DNA of 64,000 nt from Aerococcaceae bacterium DSM 111021 (GTDB taxonomy: Bacteria; Bacillota; Bacilli; Lactobacillales; Aerococcaceae). This document shows positions 33,146 to 41,463 of the stretch, in pieces. Both the position numbers and the translations under genes were made by a program. How positions within the stretch are numbered: position 1 is the stretch's first letter; each line of letters begins with the position of its first letter. Under the pieces are notes generated by a model, which did no database searches, was not told where the DNA came from, and was given only the letters and a program-made list of their open reading frames with translations. The stretch covers positions 1 to 64,000 of the forward strand of contig JACCEK010000002.1 in the NCBI GenBank assembly GCA_020112395.1. Reading direction: 5' to 3'.

Positions 33146-33712
33146 CTATGATGTTTTGAAAATTTTATCAACGATAAGTCTTTGTAAAGAACTCGTCTTC
33201 TCTTCCACCAAGTTGTCGAATAAGTAATTATATTCAATACTTCCTTGGCGTAGGAGAAAGCCTGCTTTGCCTGCGACTGTTTCGTTGGAAACTTGCGCTT
33301 TCACTTGAAGCGAGTTATTTAATAAGTCATGTGTTTTTTCACCTAAGACAATTTCGTATTGTTCTGGGTTTGTGTAATCATTTAGAATACCTTCAATAAA
33401 TTGCGTTGTTGTTTTTGCATCAAGCTGTTGAAATGATTTTTTCACTTGAGCGATGTAATCATTTATGATTACTTGTTTCGAATCTAAGATTTGGTCACGT
33501 TGTTTTAAACGTGCACTATTTAGTGAAATATCTAATTGACGTTTACTATCTTGTTCAAGATTAAATTTACGTTTAACAAATGCTTGTTTTATTTCGTCTC
33601 TTTTAGTTTCCGTTTCGGCCGCTTGCTCTTGTTCGTAAGCTCGGACCGCTTGGTCAACCTTAGCTTGTTCTCGTTCGATTACACTGTTAGTTAATCCATT
33701 AATATCAGCCAT
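33146..33712 (-). CDS. ntpE: V-type ATPase subunit E (peripheral stalk)
   Basis: Peripheral stalk subunit of 188 residues. The first two thirds form a charged coiled coil (ADINGLTNSVIEREQAKVDQ onward) that pairs with NtpF. The C-terminal globular part contains AGFLLRQGSIEYNYLFDNLVEE. It is weakly conserved in sequence, as in all E subunits; the call rests on composition, size and the invariant position between K and C in this operon type. Confidence 0.9.
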   Translation of the reverse strand: MADINGLTNSVIEREQAKVDQAVRAYEQEQAAETETKRDEIKQAFVKRKFNLEQDSKRQLDISLNSARLKQRDQILDSKQVIINDYIAQVKKSFQQLDAKTTTQFIEGILNDYTNPEQYEIVLGEKTHDLLNNSLQVKAQVSNETVAGKAGFLLRQGSIEYNYLFDNLVEEKTSSLQRLIVDKIFKTS

Positions 33713-33751
33713 CTACTTACTCCTCTCTTATCTAATTGTAAAAAGCAGTAA

Positions 33752-34228
33752 TTAAACTAATAAGAACATAAGTAGTGAAATTACGAACCCAAGAATTGCG
33801 TATGTCTCAACCATTGCTGAGAAAACAATCCCTTGTGTTGAGTTTTCTGGTCTTTGTGCTAATATTTGCATACCAGCAACAGATACTCTACCTTGTGCAG
33901 GTGCTGACGTTAAGCCTGTAACAGCAACCGGAATCGCACACATAATGTAGTACCATCCTGTGGATGCATCCATTCCAGCATCTAAACTTAGTAACATTAA
34001 TAAACCAATTACGAAACCATATAAACCTTGTGTAGCTGGTAATAATTGTAACACTAAAGCTTGTCCAAATAATTCTGGTTTTTCTTTAACTAAAGCAGAA
34101 GCTGCTTCACCAGCGATACCAACTCCTCGTGCTGACCCAATTCCACCAAAGATAGTCGCAATTGCAGCTCCTAAACCACCGAATACTAAACCGATATTTT
34201 CACCAAATAATGTATGTAGAAATTCCAT
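33752..34228 (-). CDS. ntpK: V-type ATPase rotor subunit K (proteolipid)
   Basis: Four-helix proteolipid of 158 residues (a duplicated hairpin) that forms the ion-carrying ring. Residues equivalent to the Na+ ligands of the E. hirae ring are conserved: Leu63, Thr66 and Gln67 in QLLPATQGLYG, Gln112 in APAQGRVSVAG, and the ion-carrying Glu141 in AMVETYAILG. The numbers are those of E. hirae plus two. This predicts Na+ rather than H+ transport, although related enzymes have been debated. The gene lies between I and E, with ribosome site AGGAGG before ATG 34228. Confidence 0.95.
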   Translation of the reverse strand: MEFLHTLFGENIGLVFGGLGAAIATIFGGIGSARGVGIAGEAASALVKEKPELFGQALVLQLLPATQGLYGFVIGLLMLLSLDAGMDASTGWYYIMCAIPVAVTGLTSAPAQGRVSVAGMQILAQRPENSTQGIVFSAMVETYAILGFVISLLMFLLV

Positions 34229-34243
34229 TTTATTAATTTCCTC

Positions 34244-36217
34244 CTATTTATTGTTATAATTTTTTTGAATCCATACTTCTTTTTCAAGTGGGATCAGAGG
34301 TTTAAACTCTTTTCCACCTGATTCATAAAACTTACCAAAGAACTCAACGAATTGCAGTCGCATTGAATGCACATAAGCTCCTAAATAAGTAATAAAAATA
34401 TTTAACGCATGTAGTGCCAAGAATAGTAAAATACCTACCGTAAAGCGTGCTAACGGCGGAAGCAATCCAACGATTAAGTTAAACGCCATCCCAATATTTG
34501 CACCTGCTACAGCTAATGCAGTTAGACGTGTATAACTAACAACATCCCCGATCATTCCTGCCACATCGATTAAACCAAATACACCTTGACCAAATCCAAT
34601 AAGTGGATTTTTAGCTACAATCATATTTACAACAAACATTCCGATTATATTCCCTAACAATAAGACTAATCCAATTGTATTTAGAATTGGAATATTAAGT
34701 ATCATATTGAGTGCTAATAAACCTCCACCGATTATCATCATAATCCACTGTAAGGAATCTAAATACATGCTTCCGTAATCTTTTTCTTTCATAGTTAGAT
34801 AGAATTTCAATGAATAACCCACTAACATATGAACCAATCCGATTGCAACTGAAAAAATCATAACCTCAATAACTTGTGAAGATAGGTTCATTACACTGAA
34901 CGGTAATTCAAATCCAAAGAAACTTCCAAAAAATAAACCAACTAAAATAGTTCCTACAGACATAAGATTAAATGATTTCAACGTTTTATTCATTCCAGGG
35001 CTAAGTTCAAAAAACACAATAGGTATAATTGTTGCTATAAATAGTAACAACCCATAACCAACATCTGCACTCATTAACCCAAAGAATAATACTTGAAACA
35101 GTGAAAAAAATGGCGTTGGATCGATAGAATTATACTTAGGTGTCCCATATTGCAACGTCAACGTTTCAAATGGTGTATTAAATGCATTATTTTTTAACTT
35201 CACCGGAACATGATCAATATCATCCACTTCTGCATCGACATCATATGTAAAGATCGCAAGATTGTCCTCACCAATAACATGATTAATATTCACGATATTA
35301 TCTGAGACTTCGTCTGCATCCATCCATCCTTTTAGAATAAATAAATGTGAACTATTCATTAATAATTGACTCGCCTTCTCACGTTCAATCAAGTTCGCAT
35401 AGTATTCATGCGCTAACTTTAAATTGCTCAATAACTGGCGATTTGATTTGAAACGCTTAACAAGTTCAGATTGTTCTTCAATCTTCTCTTTACGTTGACT
35501 TAATACCTCTTGAAGTTCTTCTTTAGGTAACTTATCGTACTCATAATCTAATTCAGATAAATTAGATTGTCTGATGACTTCACGGATACCTTCTCGATGT
35601 TCTTTAGAGAACACAATTGTGTAACCGCTTGTATCTTCGGTATAGTAAACCTCTTGCACCAGCACTTCATCAGTAACGTTTTTTAAGTTGTCTATGAATT
35701 CACTTGAATCTTCTGTATCAATAGATCCAACAACGACTTCAAAATGTTCAAAGCCATCAGACTCCTTTAGAGAGAAATCAAGGTTTGTCCATCTTCTTAG
35801 AAAACGTTCCTTTTCTTCAAGTTCTGTAATCGCTTGCCTTAATTGTTCTAATTCAGACCTTTTTTCATTGACTAGTCTTAATAGTGAATCAAAGTTCATT
35901 GATTTCACTTCTGCTTCAAGTTCTTGCAGGGAGTAAACTTTACGTTTCTCTTGCATCCGCTTGAAAAAAGACTCTTGTGTTCCGTATTGTTTCAGAAATT
36001 CAATCGCTTCTTCAATCTTATTCAGTGTGTAGTGATTCAGTTTTGAATCTTCTGAATTGAATGATGCGCCGTCGAAAAAGACATCACGATCTGCTTCCTC
36101 CACTTCATCAAAAGGGACGATTTCAGTTCCTTTTAATTCTTGAAGGGATTCGAGTAATAATTCTTTATTCGCTTGCTCCGCGATGATAGTTACCCGCTTC
36201 ATGACTGAAATTGCCAT
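34244..36217 (-). CDS. ntpI: V-type ATPase membrane subunit I (a-type)
   Basis: Stator membrane subunit of 657 residues. The N-terminal half (about 1-340) is cytoplasmic with two coiled coils. The C-terminal half carries seven or eight helices. VVSYTRLTALAVAGANIGMAF near residue 560 includes the essential arginine of the ion path. ATG 36217 lies 12 nt after AAAGGAGG; MKRVTIIAEQ five codons later is the alternative start. The start region overlaps the end of ntpF by about 53 bp, which implies tight coupling. Confidence 0.95.
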   Translation of the reverse strand: MAISVMKRVTIIAEQANKELLLESLQELKGTEIVPFDEVEEADRDVFFDGASFNSEDSKLNHYTLNKIEEAIEFLKQYGTQESFFKRMQEKRKVYSLQELEAEVKSMNFDSLLRLVNEKRSELEQLRQAITELEEKERFLRRWTNLDFSLKESDGFEHFEVVVGSIDTEDSSEFIDNLKNVTDEVLVQEVYYTEDTSGYTIVFSKEHREGIREVIRQSNLSELDYEYDKLPKEELQEVLSQRKEKIEEQSELVKRFKSNRQLLSNLKLAHEYYANLIEREKASQLLMNSSHLFILKGWMDADEVSDNIVNINHVIGEDNLAIFTYDVDAEVDDIDHVPVKLKNNAFNTPFETLTLQYGTPKYNSIDPTPFFSLFQVLFFGLMSADVGYGLLLFIATIIPIVFFELSPGMNKTLKSFNLMSVGTILVGLFFGSFFGFELPFSVMNLSSQVIEVMIFSVAIGLVHMLVGYSLKFYLTMKEKDYGSMYLDSLQWIMMIIGGGLLALNMILNIPILNTIGLVLLLGNIIGMFVVNMIVAKNPLIGFGQGVFGLIDVAGMIGDVVSYTRLTALAVAGANIGMAFNLIVGLLPPLARFTVGILLFLALHALNIFITYLGAYVHSMRLQFVEFFGKFYESGGKEFKPLIPLEKEVWIQKNYNNK

Positions 36218-36530
36218 ATTGACTCATAACCTCCTTTATTCCGGCTTGAATGAGTTCTCCCTTATGAGTTTGATAATCATTTTGGGCATGTCGTCGATAA
36301 TTATCAACATTTTGATCAACTCGTTCACGGACTTCAGCTAACTCTTGATTTCTTTCTTGCTCCAATTCCGAAGCAACGCTCTCAAGAGATTGTTCTAATT
36401 CTTTGCGATAAGTTTCAATTTTTTCTTTTTCATTTTCACGAATCGCTTCTTTCTTATCCGCCAATTCTATTTTCATAGAATCAATTAAATTTTCAGCTTC
36501 TCTTACTTTTCCAATTATATCCTTGCTCAA
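36165..36530 (-). CDS. ntpF: V-type ATPase peripheral stalk subunit (NtpF, G/H-type)
   Basis: First gene of the operon: 121 residues, almost entirely a charged coiled coil (IGKVREAENLIDSMKIELAD onward), partner of NtpE in the peripheral stalk. Identification rests on composition, size and position, because sequence conservation is low. It overlaps ntpI by 53 bp. Upstream, an extended -10 (TGATATACT on the minus strand, near 36560) may start the operon; no clear -35 is seen. The order F-I-K-E-C-G-A-B-D is that of the E. hirae ntp operon. Confidence 0.88.
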   Translation of the reverse strand: MSKDIIGKVREAENLIDSMKIELADKKEAIRENEKEKIETYRKELEQSLESVASELEQERNQELAEVRERVDQNVDNYRRHAQNDYQTHKGELIQAGIKEVMSQYGNFSHEAGNYHRGASE

Positions 36531-36790
36531 TTTTTGCTCACCCCTAACATTTTTAAGTATATCATAAAAATCTTCCCCACCCTAGGGCTATACGGAAAGT
36601 TCATCATTTTTTTGAGAAAAAGTTGTGTTTCTTCCTATTAAAGTATTCTTTTATTTTTGTCACTTATTTCTGTTATTATTACTAATTGTTCTGATAAATT
36701 TCGTTGTCGTGATCTATTTTCGTGATTTTCATTTATACTTTTATATTTAACTATGAATATAATCGCACATCAGATGAATTATTATTAATA

Positions 36791-36817
36791 AAAAAGAAGC
36801 ACTTTTACATGCTTCTT
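36791..36817 (-). terminator. Terminator of the YccF gene
   Basis: AAGAAGCA (36794-36801) pairs with TGCTTCTT (36810-36817), followed by a T run on the minus strand. The remaining 36531-36790 is AT-rich and holds only the ATPase promoter region. Confidence 0.82.
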
Positions 36818-36829
36818 CGAGTTTTTAAC

Positions 36830-37237
36830 TTATCTTGAGTATGGAACTTCCGTTCTCATCACAACTTGTTGACGTTCGTTATGGATTTCTGCTCCAAATG
36901 GGAAGAGTGCGAGTTTTACTAATTTGAATTGTTGTAAGCCAAATGGTATCCCAATAATGGTCACACATAAAATTAAGCCACTAAATAAATGCATGGCAGC
37001 AATTTCAATTCCTCCAAAAATTATCCATAAAATATTCATAATGAAACTTCCCCCACTATTACTGTTGTAAACCTCACGACCCATTGGCCATGCGGATAGG
37101 CGAGCGATTTTAAAACATTGTACTCCAACTGGAATACCAATAATCGTCATACACCATAGTAAGCCAATGAAGCTCCATGTGATAAAGTTAATAAACCCTC
37201 CAAAAATAAACCAAATTAAATTCCCTAAAAAATTCAT
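36830..37237 (-). CDS. YccF-domain inner membrane protein
   Basis: Membrane protein of 135 residues made of two YccF units. Each unit holds a hydrophobic pair ending in the repeated motif TIIGIPVGVQCFKIARLSAWPMG or TIIGIPFGLQQFKLVKLALFPFG. ATG 37237 is chosen because AAAGGA lies 10 nt before it; the frame is open to 37258 with that site inside. The family is widespread and its function is not known. It is transcribed alone, with a terminator behind it. Confidence 0.88.
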   Translation of the reverse strand: MNFLGNLIWFIFGGFINFITWSFIGLLWCMTIIGIPVGVQCFKIARLSAWPMGREVYNSNSGGSFIMNILWIIFGGIEIAAMHLFSGLILCVTIIGIPFGLQQFKLVKLALFPFGAEIHNERQQVVMRTEVPYSR

Positions 37238-37338
37238 ATATACATCAATTCCTTTCAACTTATACTTCGTTATAGTATTAAGTATAAGCGATAATCCGTC
37301 TCATGTTATCATCCCTAAGACGGACTTTGCTTGAATTG

Positions 37339-38091
37339 TTATATAACTCCTAGTTCTTCTAACTTCGTGGCGAAGTAGTAAATCTGGTCACGCCATGCTT
37401 CCCAATCATGAGGGACGTCATGGCCCCAATAGTCAAACCAACCAGAGATATTTTTGGCTTGAAAGGCTTCTTCTAACTTATGCGTTGCAGAAACGTGTGG
37501 TCCTTCCCAGTCACCTTGCCCTACTGAGACGATGAATTGGTTTTGACGATATTGGTCTAAGAACCACGGATCCGACATATTCCACAAGAAATCAACGGGG
37601 GAGTTCTCATAGGCAGCGATGTCACTTCCGAATTCTCCTGTAAAGAATCTCGCATCATACACACCACTTTGAGAGATGGTTAAACCAACAATGTCTGGGT
37701 GTCTAAGAGCGAACAACATCGAATGGAAACCACCCATACTACAGCCTGTTGCGATAATCTTCCCACCCCACTCTGATTCGTGACGCAATAACGGAATGAA
37801 TTCATGTACCAAATATTTGTCGTATTGATTATGAGCAACAGCCATATCATGAGGTGATTTATCCGTTGCATTCCAAGACTCAGAATCAATACTACTTACT
37901 GTGTAAAGATGGATTTGGCCTGACTCAATAAATCGACTGAGTGTTTCCACCATCTTAAAATCAGCATATTCATCTTTACTTCCACCACTTGATGGGAACA
38001 CAAGGACAGGGATTCCACCATGTCCATAACGATTAAAATACATCTCACGACCTAAATGGCCACTATAATGACTCCTTGATTCAAAATGCAT
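37339..38091 (-). CDS. Esterase-family alpha/beta hydrolase
   Basis: Cytoplasmic hydrolase of 250 residues of the esterase D / mycolyltransferase-like group. The nucleophile elbow GCSMGGFHS is near residue 117. An acid residue lies in the region after IVSVGQGDWEGP, and the histidine is in WGHDVPHDWEAW near 225. The start is ATG 38091 (AGGAGG 8 nt before). The preceding GTG at 38094 directly abuts the stop of the ATP-grasp gene, so the two genes form one translation-coupled pair. This pairing points to a shared pathway, but the substrate is not apparent. Confidence 0.85.
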   Translation of the reverse strand: MHFESRSHYSGHLGREMYFNRYGHGGIPVLVFPSSGGSKDEYADFKMVETLSRFIESGQIHLYTVSSIDSESWNATDKSPHDMAVAHNQYDKYLVHEFIPLLRHESEWGGKIIATGCSMGGFHSMLFALRHPDIVGLTISQSGVYDARFFTGEFGSDIAAYENSPVDFLWNMSDPWFLDQYRQNQFIVSVGQGDWEGPHVSATHKLEEAFQAKNISGWFDYWGHDVPHDWEAWRDQIYYFATKLEELGVI

Positions 38092-38094
38092 CAC

Positions 38095-39276
38095 TTAATC
38101 CTCCTGTCTTTGACTAATAGCTTTAATCATTTCATCTACTTTATCTTGCGAAGGTGATTTCATAATAAAACCTAAATCTCCCATTGCTTTAGCAAATACA
38201 CCGGGAATTTGTACGATCATCACTAGCTCTTTTTTGAACTTATCTTTTATTTCTTCATTCGTGAATGCATAATTAACATGATTTTTACGCGATACATAGA
38301 TTGAATGAAACGGACGCGTAATCTCTGCTTTAAAGTGATTGTCTTTTACTAAGTTAGCGTACTCTTCAAAGATATCAAAGTCATTCGCATAGTTGAACAT
38401 ATCAATTGTATACCCACCTGGTGGTCGGCAGTTAACTTCTAAAGCATACAAAGTGCCGTCTGCTAATCTAAAGAACTCAAAGTGGAAGAAGCGCTCTTTA
38501 ATATCAAAGGCTTTAACACATCTTTCACCGTATTCAGTAATATCATCAGGCACGTTTCGTGGAATATGATAATACATATCTGTGTCTTGAGACACAATAT
38601 CTAGAATGGGTTTATCATTTGTTAAGGTTGATGCGAACACAATATTGCCATCTCTATCCGTTAAACCATCAAAGGTAACAATTGTTCCGTCAATGAATTC
38701 CTCCATAATATAAGGCACTTCAGGGCGTCTTTCTTCAAAGAATTGATCTAATTCATCATCGTTCTTTACTTTAAAGGTATCATTGGCACCAACACCTGTA
38801 TCTGGTTTAATAATAACTGGATACTTTAGTTCCTTAATCAGTTTCTTAGCATCAGCTTTGTCCGATATGACGCGGCCTTTTGCTACAGGAATTTCGAGTT
38901 CACGAAAGACTTCTTTCATCGTTGATTTGTATTTAATTAAACGAATATTTCGGTCATTATAACCAAACACATTAAAATCTGTTCGAAGTTGTGCATCCAG
39001 TTCTAACCAATGCTCATTGTGTGATTCAATGCGGTCAATTTTTCCGTACTTAAACGCAAAGTAAGCAACTGCTCTATACATTTGATCATAATCATCCATA
39101 TTATCAACACGATAATATTCCGTTAAGTTATTTTTTAATTGTTGACTCAAATTATCATAGGGTTCATCCGAAATTCCTAATGTATTGATGCCTTTTTCCT
39201 TAAAGCGAACCGCGAATGTTTCAAAGTTCGTCGGAAAATGGGGAGAGACCATAACAAAATTAATTTTCTCGTTCAT
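38095..39276 (-). CDS. ATP-grasp ligase of unknown substrate
   Basis: ATP-dependent carboxylate ligase of 393 residues. The ATP-grasp core is visible: YPVIIKPDTGVGANDTFKV (about residues 150-168), MEEFIDGTIVTFDGL (about 188-202), and the metal-binding ALEVNCRPPGGYTID (about 280-294). The N-terminal domain is Rossmann-like (NFVMVSPHFPTNFETFAVR). It belongs to the branch related to biotin-carboxylase and CPSase-like folds, but no biotin or carbamoyl partner is present. It is the first gene of a pair with the esterase, perhaps making and trimming an amide- or ester-linked product. That is inference. Confidence 0.82.
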   Translation of the reverse strand: MNEKINFVMVSPHFPTNFETFAVRFKEKGINTLGISDEPYDNLSQQLKNNLTEYYRVDNMDDYDQMYRAVAYFAFKYGKIDRIESHNEHWLELDAQLRTDFNVFGYNDRNIRLIKYKSTMKEVFRELEIPVAKGRVISDKADAKKLIKELKYPVIIKPDTGVGANDTFKVKNDDELDQFFEERRPEVPYIMEEFIDGTIVTFDGLTDRDGNIVFASTLTNDKPILDIVSQDTDMYYHIPRNVPDDITEYGERCVKAFDIKERFFHFEFFRLADGTLYALEVNCRPPGGYTIDMFNYANDFDIFEEYANLVKDNHFKAEITRPFHSIYVSRKNHVNYAFTNEEIKDKFKKELVMIVQIPGVFAKAMGDLGFIMKSPSQDKVDEMIKAISQRQED

Positions 39277-39379
39277 ACCGATGCCTCATTTCTATAGTGA
39301 TGTGCTTTATTCACATATTGATTTTACTTATGGGGAAATTATAACATAACGATGAGAGGAATTCTAATTGTTTTTTAAT

Positions 39380-39856
39380 CTAATGAATCAAGGGTATCCA
39401 AATCTCATTAACAGAATCTACGTTCGTAAAGCTATCGGCAATGTATGCTTCAAATTGAGGTAAATCCGCCTCTTCATAAGGTGTGCTAGGTATAATGTCT
39501 AAGGTTAACTGATCCCAAGCTTTTGACATAACTTTAGAAGGTCTGCCGACCACTTCAGCAACAAGCCAAGTCGCTTTAGGAAATGAATATACTTCCAACT
39601 CTTCTAAACTGCTTTCTTCATCTGTCGTAAAACCTAGCATAATCGTCATCTCGGTGTGATCTTCATTGTAATCACTCATCATAGCTAACATTCCAGGAAT
39701 CTTATGATTACTTACAGCTTCCATCTTTTGATAAATTTCTCCTTTTCGGACTCGGTTCCAAAACTCAGTAAACATAGCGTTACCTTCAGAAAAGGAAATG
39801 CGTTGACTCACACCAATCACATTAAAGGCATCTTGTTCTAGTATTTTATAGTTCAT
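39380..39856 (-). CDS. GyrI-like / AraC effector-binding domain protein
   Basis: Free-standing small-molecule-binding domain of 158 residues, similar to the effector domain of AraC-type regulators and SbmC/GyrI. It has no DNA-binding part. ATG 39856 is chosen behind AAAGGAGG; the open frame extends upstream but is not coding-like. The family pattern is visible in NVIGVSQRIS, FTEFWNRVRKG and TMLGFTTDEE followed by the closing NEIWIPLI. Such proteins bind cationic drugs or hydrolyse related compounds. Transcribed alone; role unknown. Confidence 0.8.
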   Translation of the reverse strand: MNYKILEQDAFNVIGVSQRISFSEGNAMFTEFWNRVRKGEIYQKMEAVSNHKIPGMLAMMSDYNEDHTEMTIMLGFTTDEESSLEELEVYSFPKATWLVAEVVGRPSKVMSKAWDQLTLDIIPSTPYEEADLPQFEAYIADSFTNVDSVNEIWIPLIH

Positions 39857-39985
39857 TATTCTTGCCTCCTTTCGGGTTAGACAAATCACAATCTTATGGC
39901 GCAATGTATTGATATTACAGCAATTACTATAAATCAATCCTTAAATTTATTATAAAGCGAAACTTAGAGAATAGCTATAAATAAC

Positions 39986-40013
39986 TTGACCCAGTCCATA
40001 TATAGCGTATACT
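39986..40013 (+). promoter_or_regulatory. Promoter of the fluoride-responsive antiporter gene
   Basis: TTGACC (39986-39991), 16-nt spacer, TATACT (40008-40013). The transcript would start about ten bases before the riboswitch. Confidence 0.7.
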
Positions 40014-40031
40014 TTAAGCAATCATATCAAT

Positions 40032-40124
40032 CGGGAATGAAGTACTCCCTTGCTCTTGGGCAAAACCGTCTTACAGACTGATGACTTCTATACGCTTTTT
40101 TGAGTGTGTAGAAGTCATTTTTTA
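40032..40124 (+). promoter_or_regulatory. Fluoride (crcB-type) riboswitch with expression platform
   Basis: The aptamer follows the fluoride-riboswitch plan. GGGA-ATGAAGTAC-TCCC forms a closing stem (40033-40036 with 40046-40049). A small extra hairpin (TTGC-TCTTG-GGCAA) comes next, then AAAACC-GTCT-TAC-AGAC and CTGATGACTTCTA. The pseudoknot pairs GAAGT (40039-40043) with ACTTC (40084-40088). The 3-prime pseudoknot strand also belongs to a terminator (ATGACTTCTATAC 40081-40093 with GTGTGTAGAAGTCAT 40104-40118, then T7). Fluoride binding would therefore prevent termination and turn the antiporter on. Confidence 0.85.
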
Positions 40125-40144
40125 CTTTCATTGGAGGGATTAAA

Positions 40145-41326
40145 TTGTTACAAAGTGTTGCGTTAATTTTGGTGAGTGGGGTTATTTTGGAGTATATACT
40201 CCGGCAATTAAAGCTTCCGGCTTTGTTGGGTTACCTCATCGCAGGCATTGTATTAGGTCCATTCGGCTTAGACGCCTTAGATAGTCAATTATTAAGTTTG
40301 AGTCCCGATATTCGGCAAGTGGCATTGATTATTATCTTAACTCGGGCCGGTTTATCATTAGATGTAAGGCAACTTATTAAAGTCGGCCGCCCTGCCATTC
40401 TAATGTGCTTTGTCCCAGCAACCATTGAGATTTTGGCTGCGATTATCTTTGGTCCAATATTACTGGGCTTAACTTTTTCTCAATCATTACTGATTGGGTC
40501 CATTCTGGCTGCGGTATCTCCTGCAGTCGTTGTGCCTAGAATGGTTGATCTGATTCATCAACAACGTGGGACACGTAAGCAAGTGCCCCAGATGATTCTA
40601 GCTGGCTCATCAGCAGATGATGTCTATGTGTTAGTCTTATTCACTGCCTTCTTGACGTTGGCTATGGGTGGAGAGGTTTCCTCATGGACATTCCTTCAAA
40701 TTCCTCTGTCAATTATTAGTGGGATTATTGGCGGTGCTCTTATTGGTTGGTCGTTAAATCGGTTGTTCAACCACTTTAGTCTACAAACAACCTTTCAAGT
40801 CGCTATCTTGTTAGCAAGTGCCTTTTTATTAATGGGTGTTGAGGAACAGTTTGCGGGGTATTTTTCTGGAATACTTGCAGTCATTTCTATGAATATGATG
40901 ATACAGAGAGAATCGCCTACGTTATCTATAATCTTATCGGATAAGTTCAATCAACTATGGCGTGTTGCGGAAATATTTTTATTCTTCTTGGTTGGAGTGA
41001 GTGTCAATCCTGCCAATGCTTTAAGTTATGGAATAATGCCGGTAGTTTTTATTATTATATTATCTTTATGTCGCTTGTTTATTGGTGTAAGGTTAAGTTT
41101 AGTGAATACTCATTTTAATAAAAAAGAAAAACAGTTCACCCTTATTAGTTACTTGCCTAAAGCGACCGTGCAAGCTGCGATTGGGAGTGTGCCTTTAGCG
41201 AGTGGTGTAGCAGGTGGGGAGTTAATGTTGACACTCGCCGTCCTGTCGATTCTAATGACAGCTCCGATTGGAGCTATAGGAATGGATTACTTAGCACCGA
41301 GGCTATTAACCAAAGATCGCGATTAA
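40145..41326 (+). CDS. Cation:proton antiporter of the CPA family, probable fluoride-stress transporter
   Basis: Membrane transporter of 393 residues with about 12 helices, Na+/H+ exchanger type. It contains LPALLGYLIAGIVLGPFG (residues 25-42) and LTRAGLSLDVRQL, where a transport-site Asp is expected. AAVSPAVVVPRM and the conserved paired acids in GSSADDVYVLVLF (about 155-167) are also present. The start is TTG 40145 behind GGAGGG. It is controlled by the fluoride riboswitch immediately upstream. Antiporters of this class are one of the known gene types under that riboswitch and are thought to expel fluoride or counter its effects. No crcB/fluc gene is in the window. Confidence 0.88.
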   Translation: MLQSVALILVSGVILEYILRQLKLPALLGYLIAGIVLGPFGLDALDSQLLSLSPDIRQVALIIILTRAGLSLDVRQLIKVGRPAILMCFVPATIEILAAIIFGPILLGLTFSQSLLIGSILAAVSPAVVVPRMVDLIHQQRGTRKQVPQMILAGSSADDVYVLVLFTAFLTLAMGGEVSSWTFLQIPLSIISGIIGGALIGWSLNRLFNHFSLQTTFQVAILLASAFLLMGVEEQFAGYFSGILAVISMNMMIQRESPTLSIILSDKFNQLWRVAEIFLFFLVGVSVNPANALSYGIMPVVFIIILSLCRLFIGVRLSLVNTHFNKKEKQFTLISYLPKATVQAAIGSVPLASGVAGGELMLTLAVLSILMTAPIGAIGMDYLAPRLLTKDRD

Positions 41327-41463
41327 AACAGTAAGTTCTGTCTGTTTTAGCAAAACAACTGATTCGCATCATTCAACTTGTTATAAACGCATTCATCTGT
41401 TTCGTTTCTCAGTGAAACCTGTTACAATATATTTAAATAAAAATCTAAAGGCGGTGTATTATT

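Noticed and set aside
41327-41463. SAM riboswitch or methionine T-box before metN
   Set aside because: Only a short GTTTC/GAAAC inverted repeat and a TACAAT box are seen; the interval is too short for either element.
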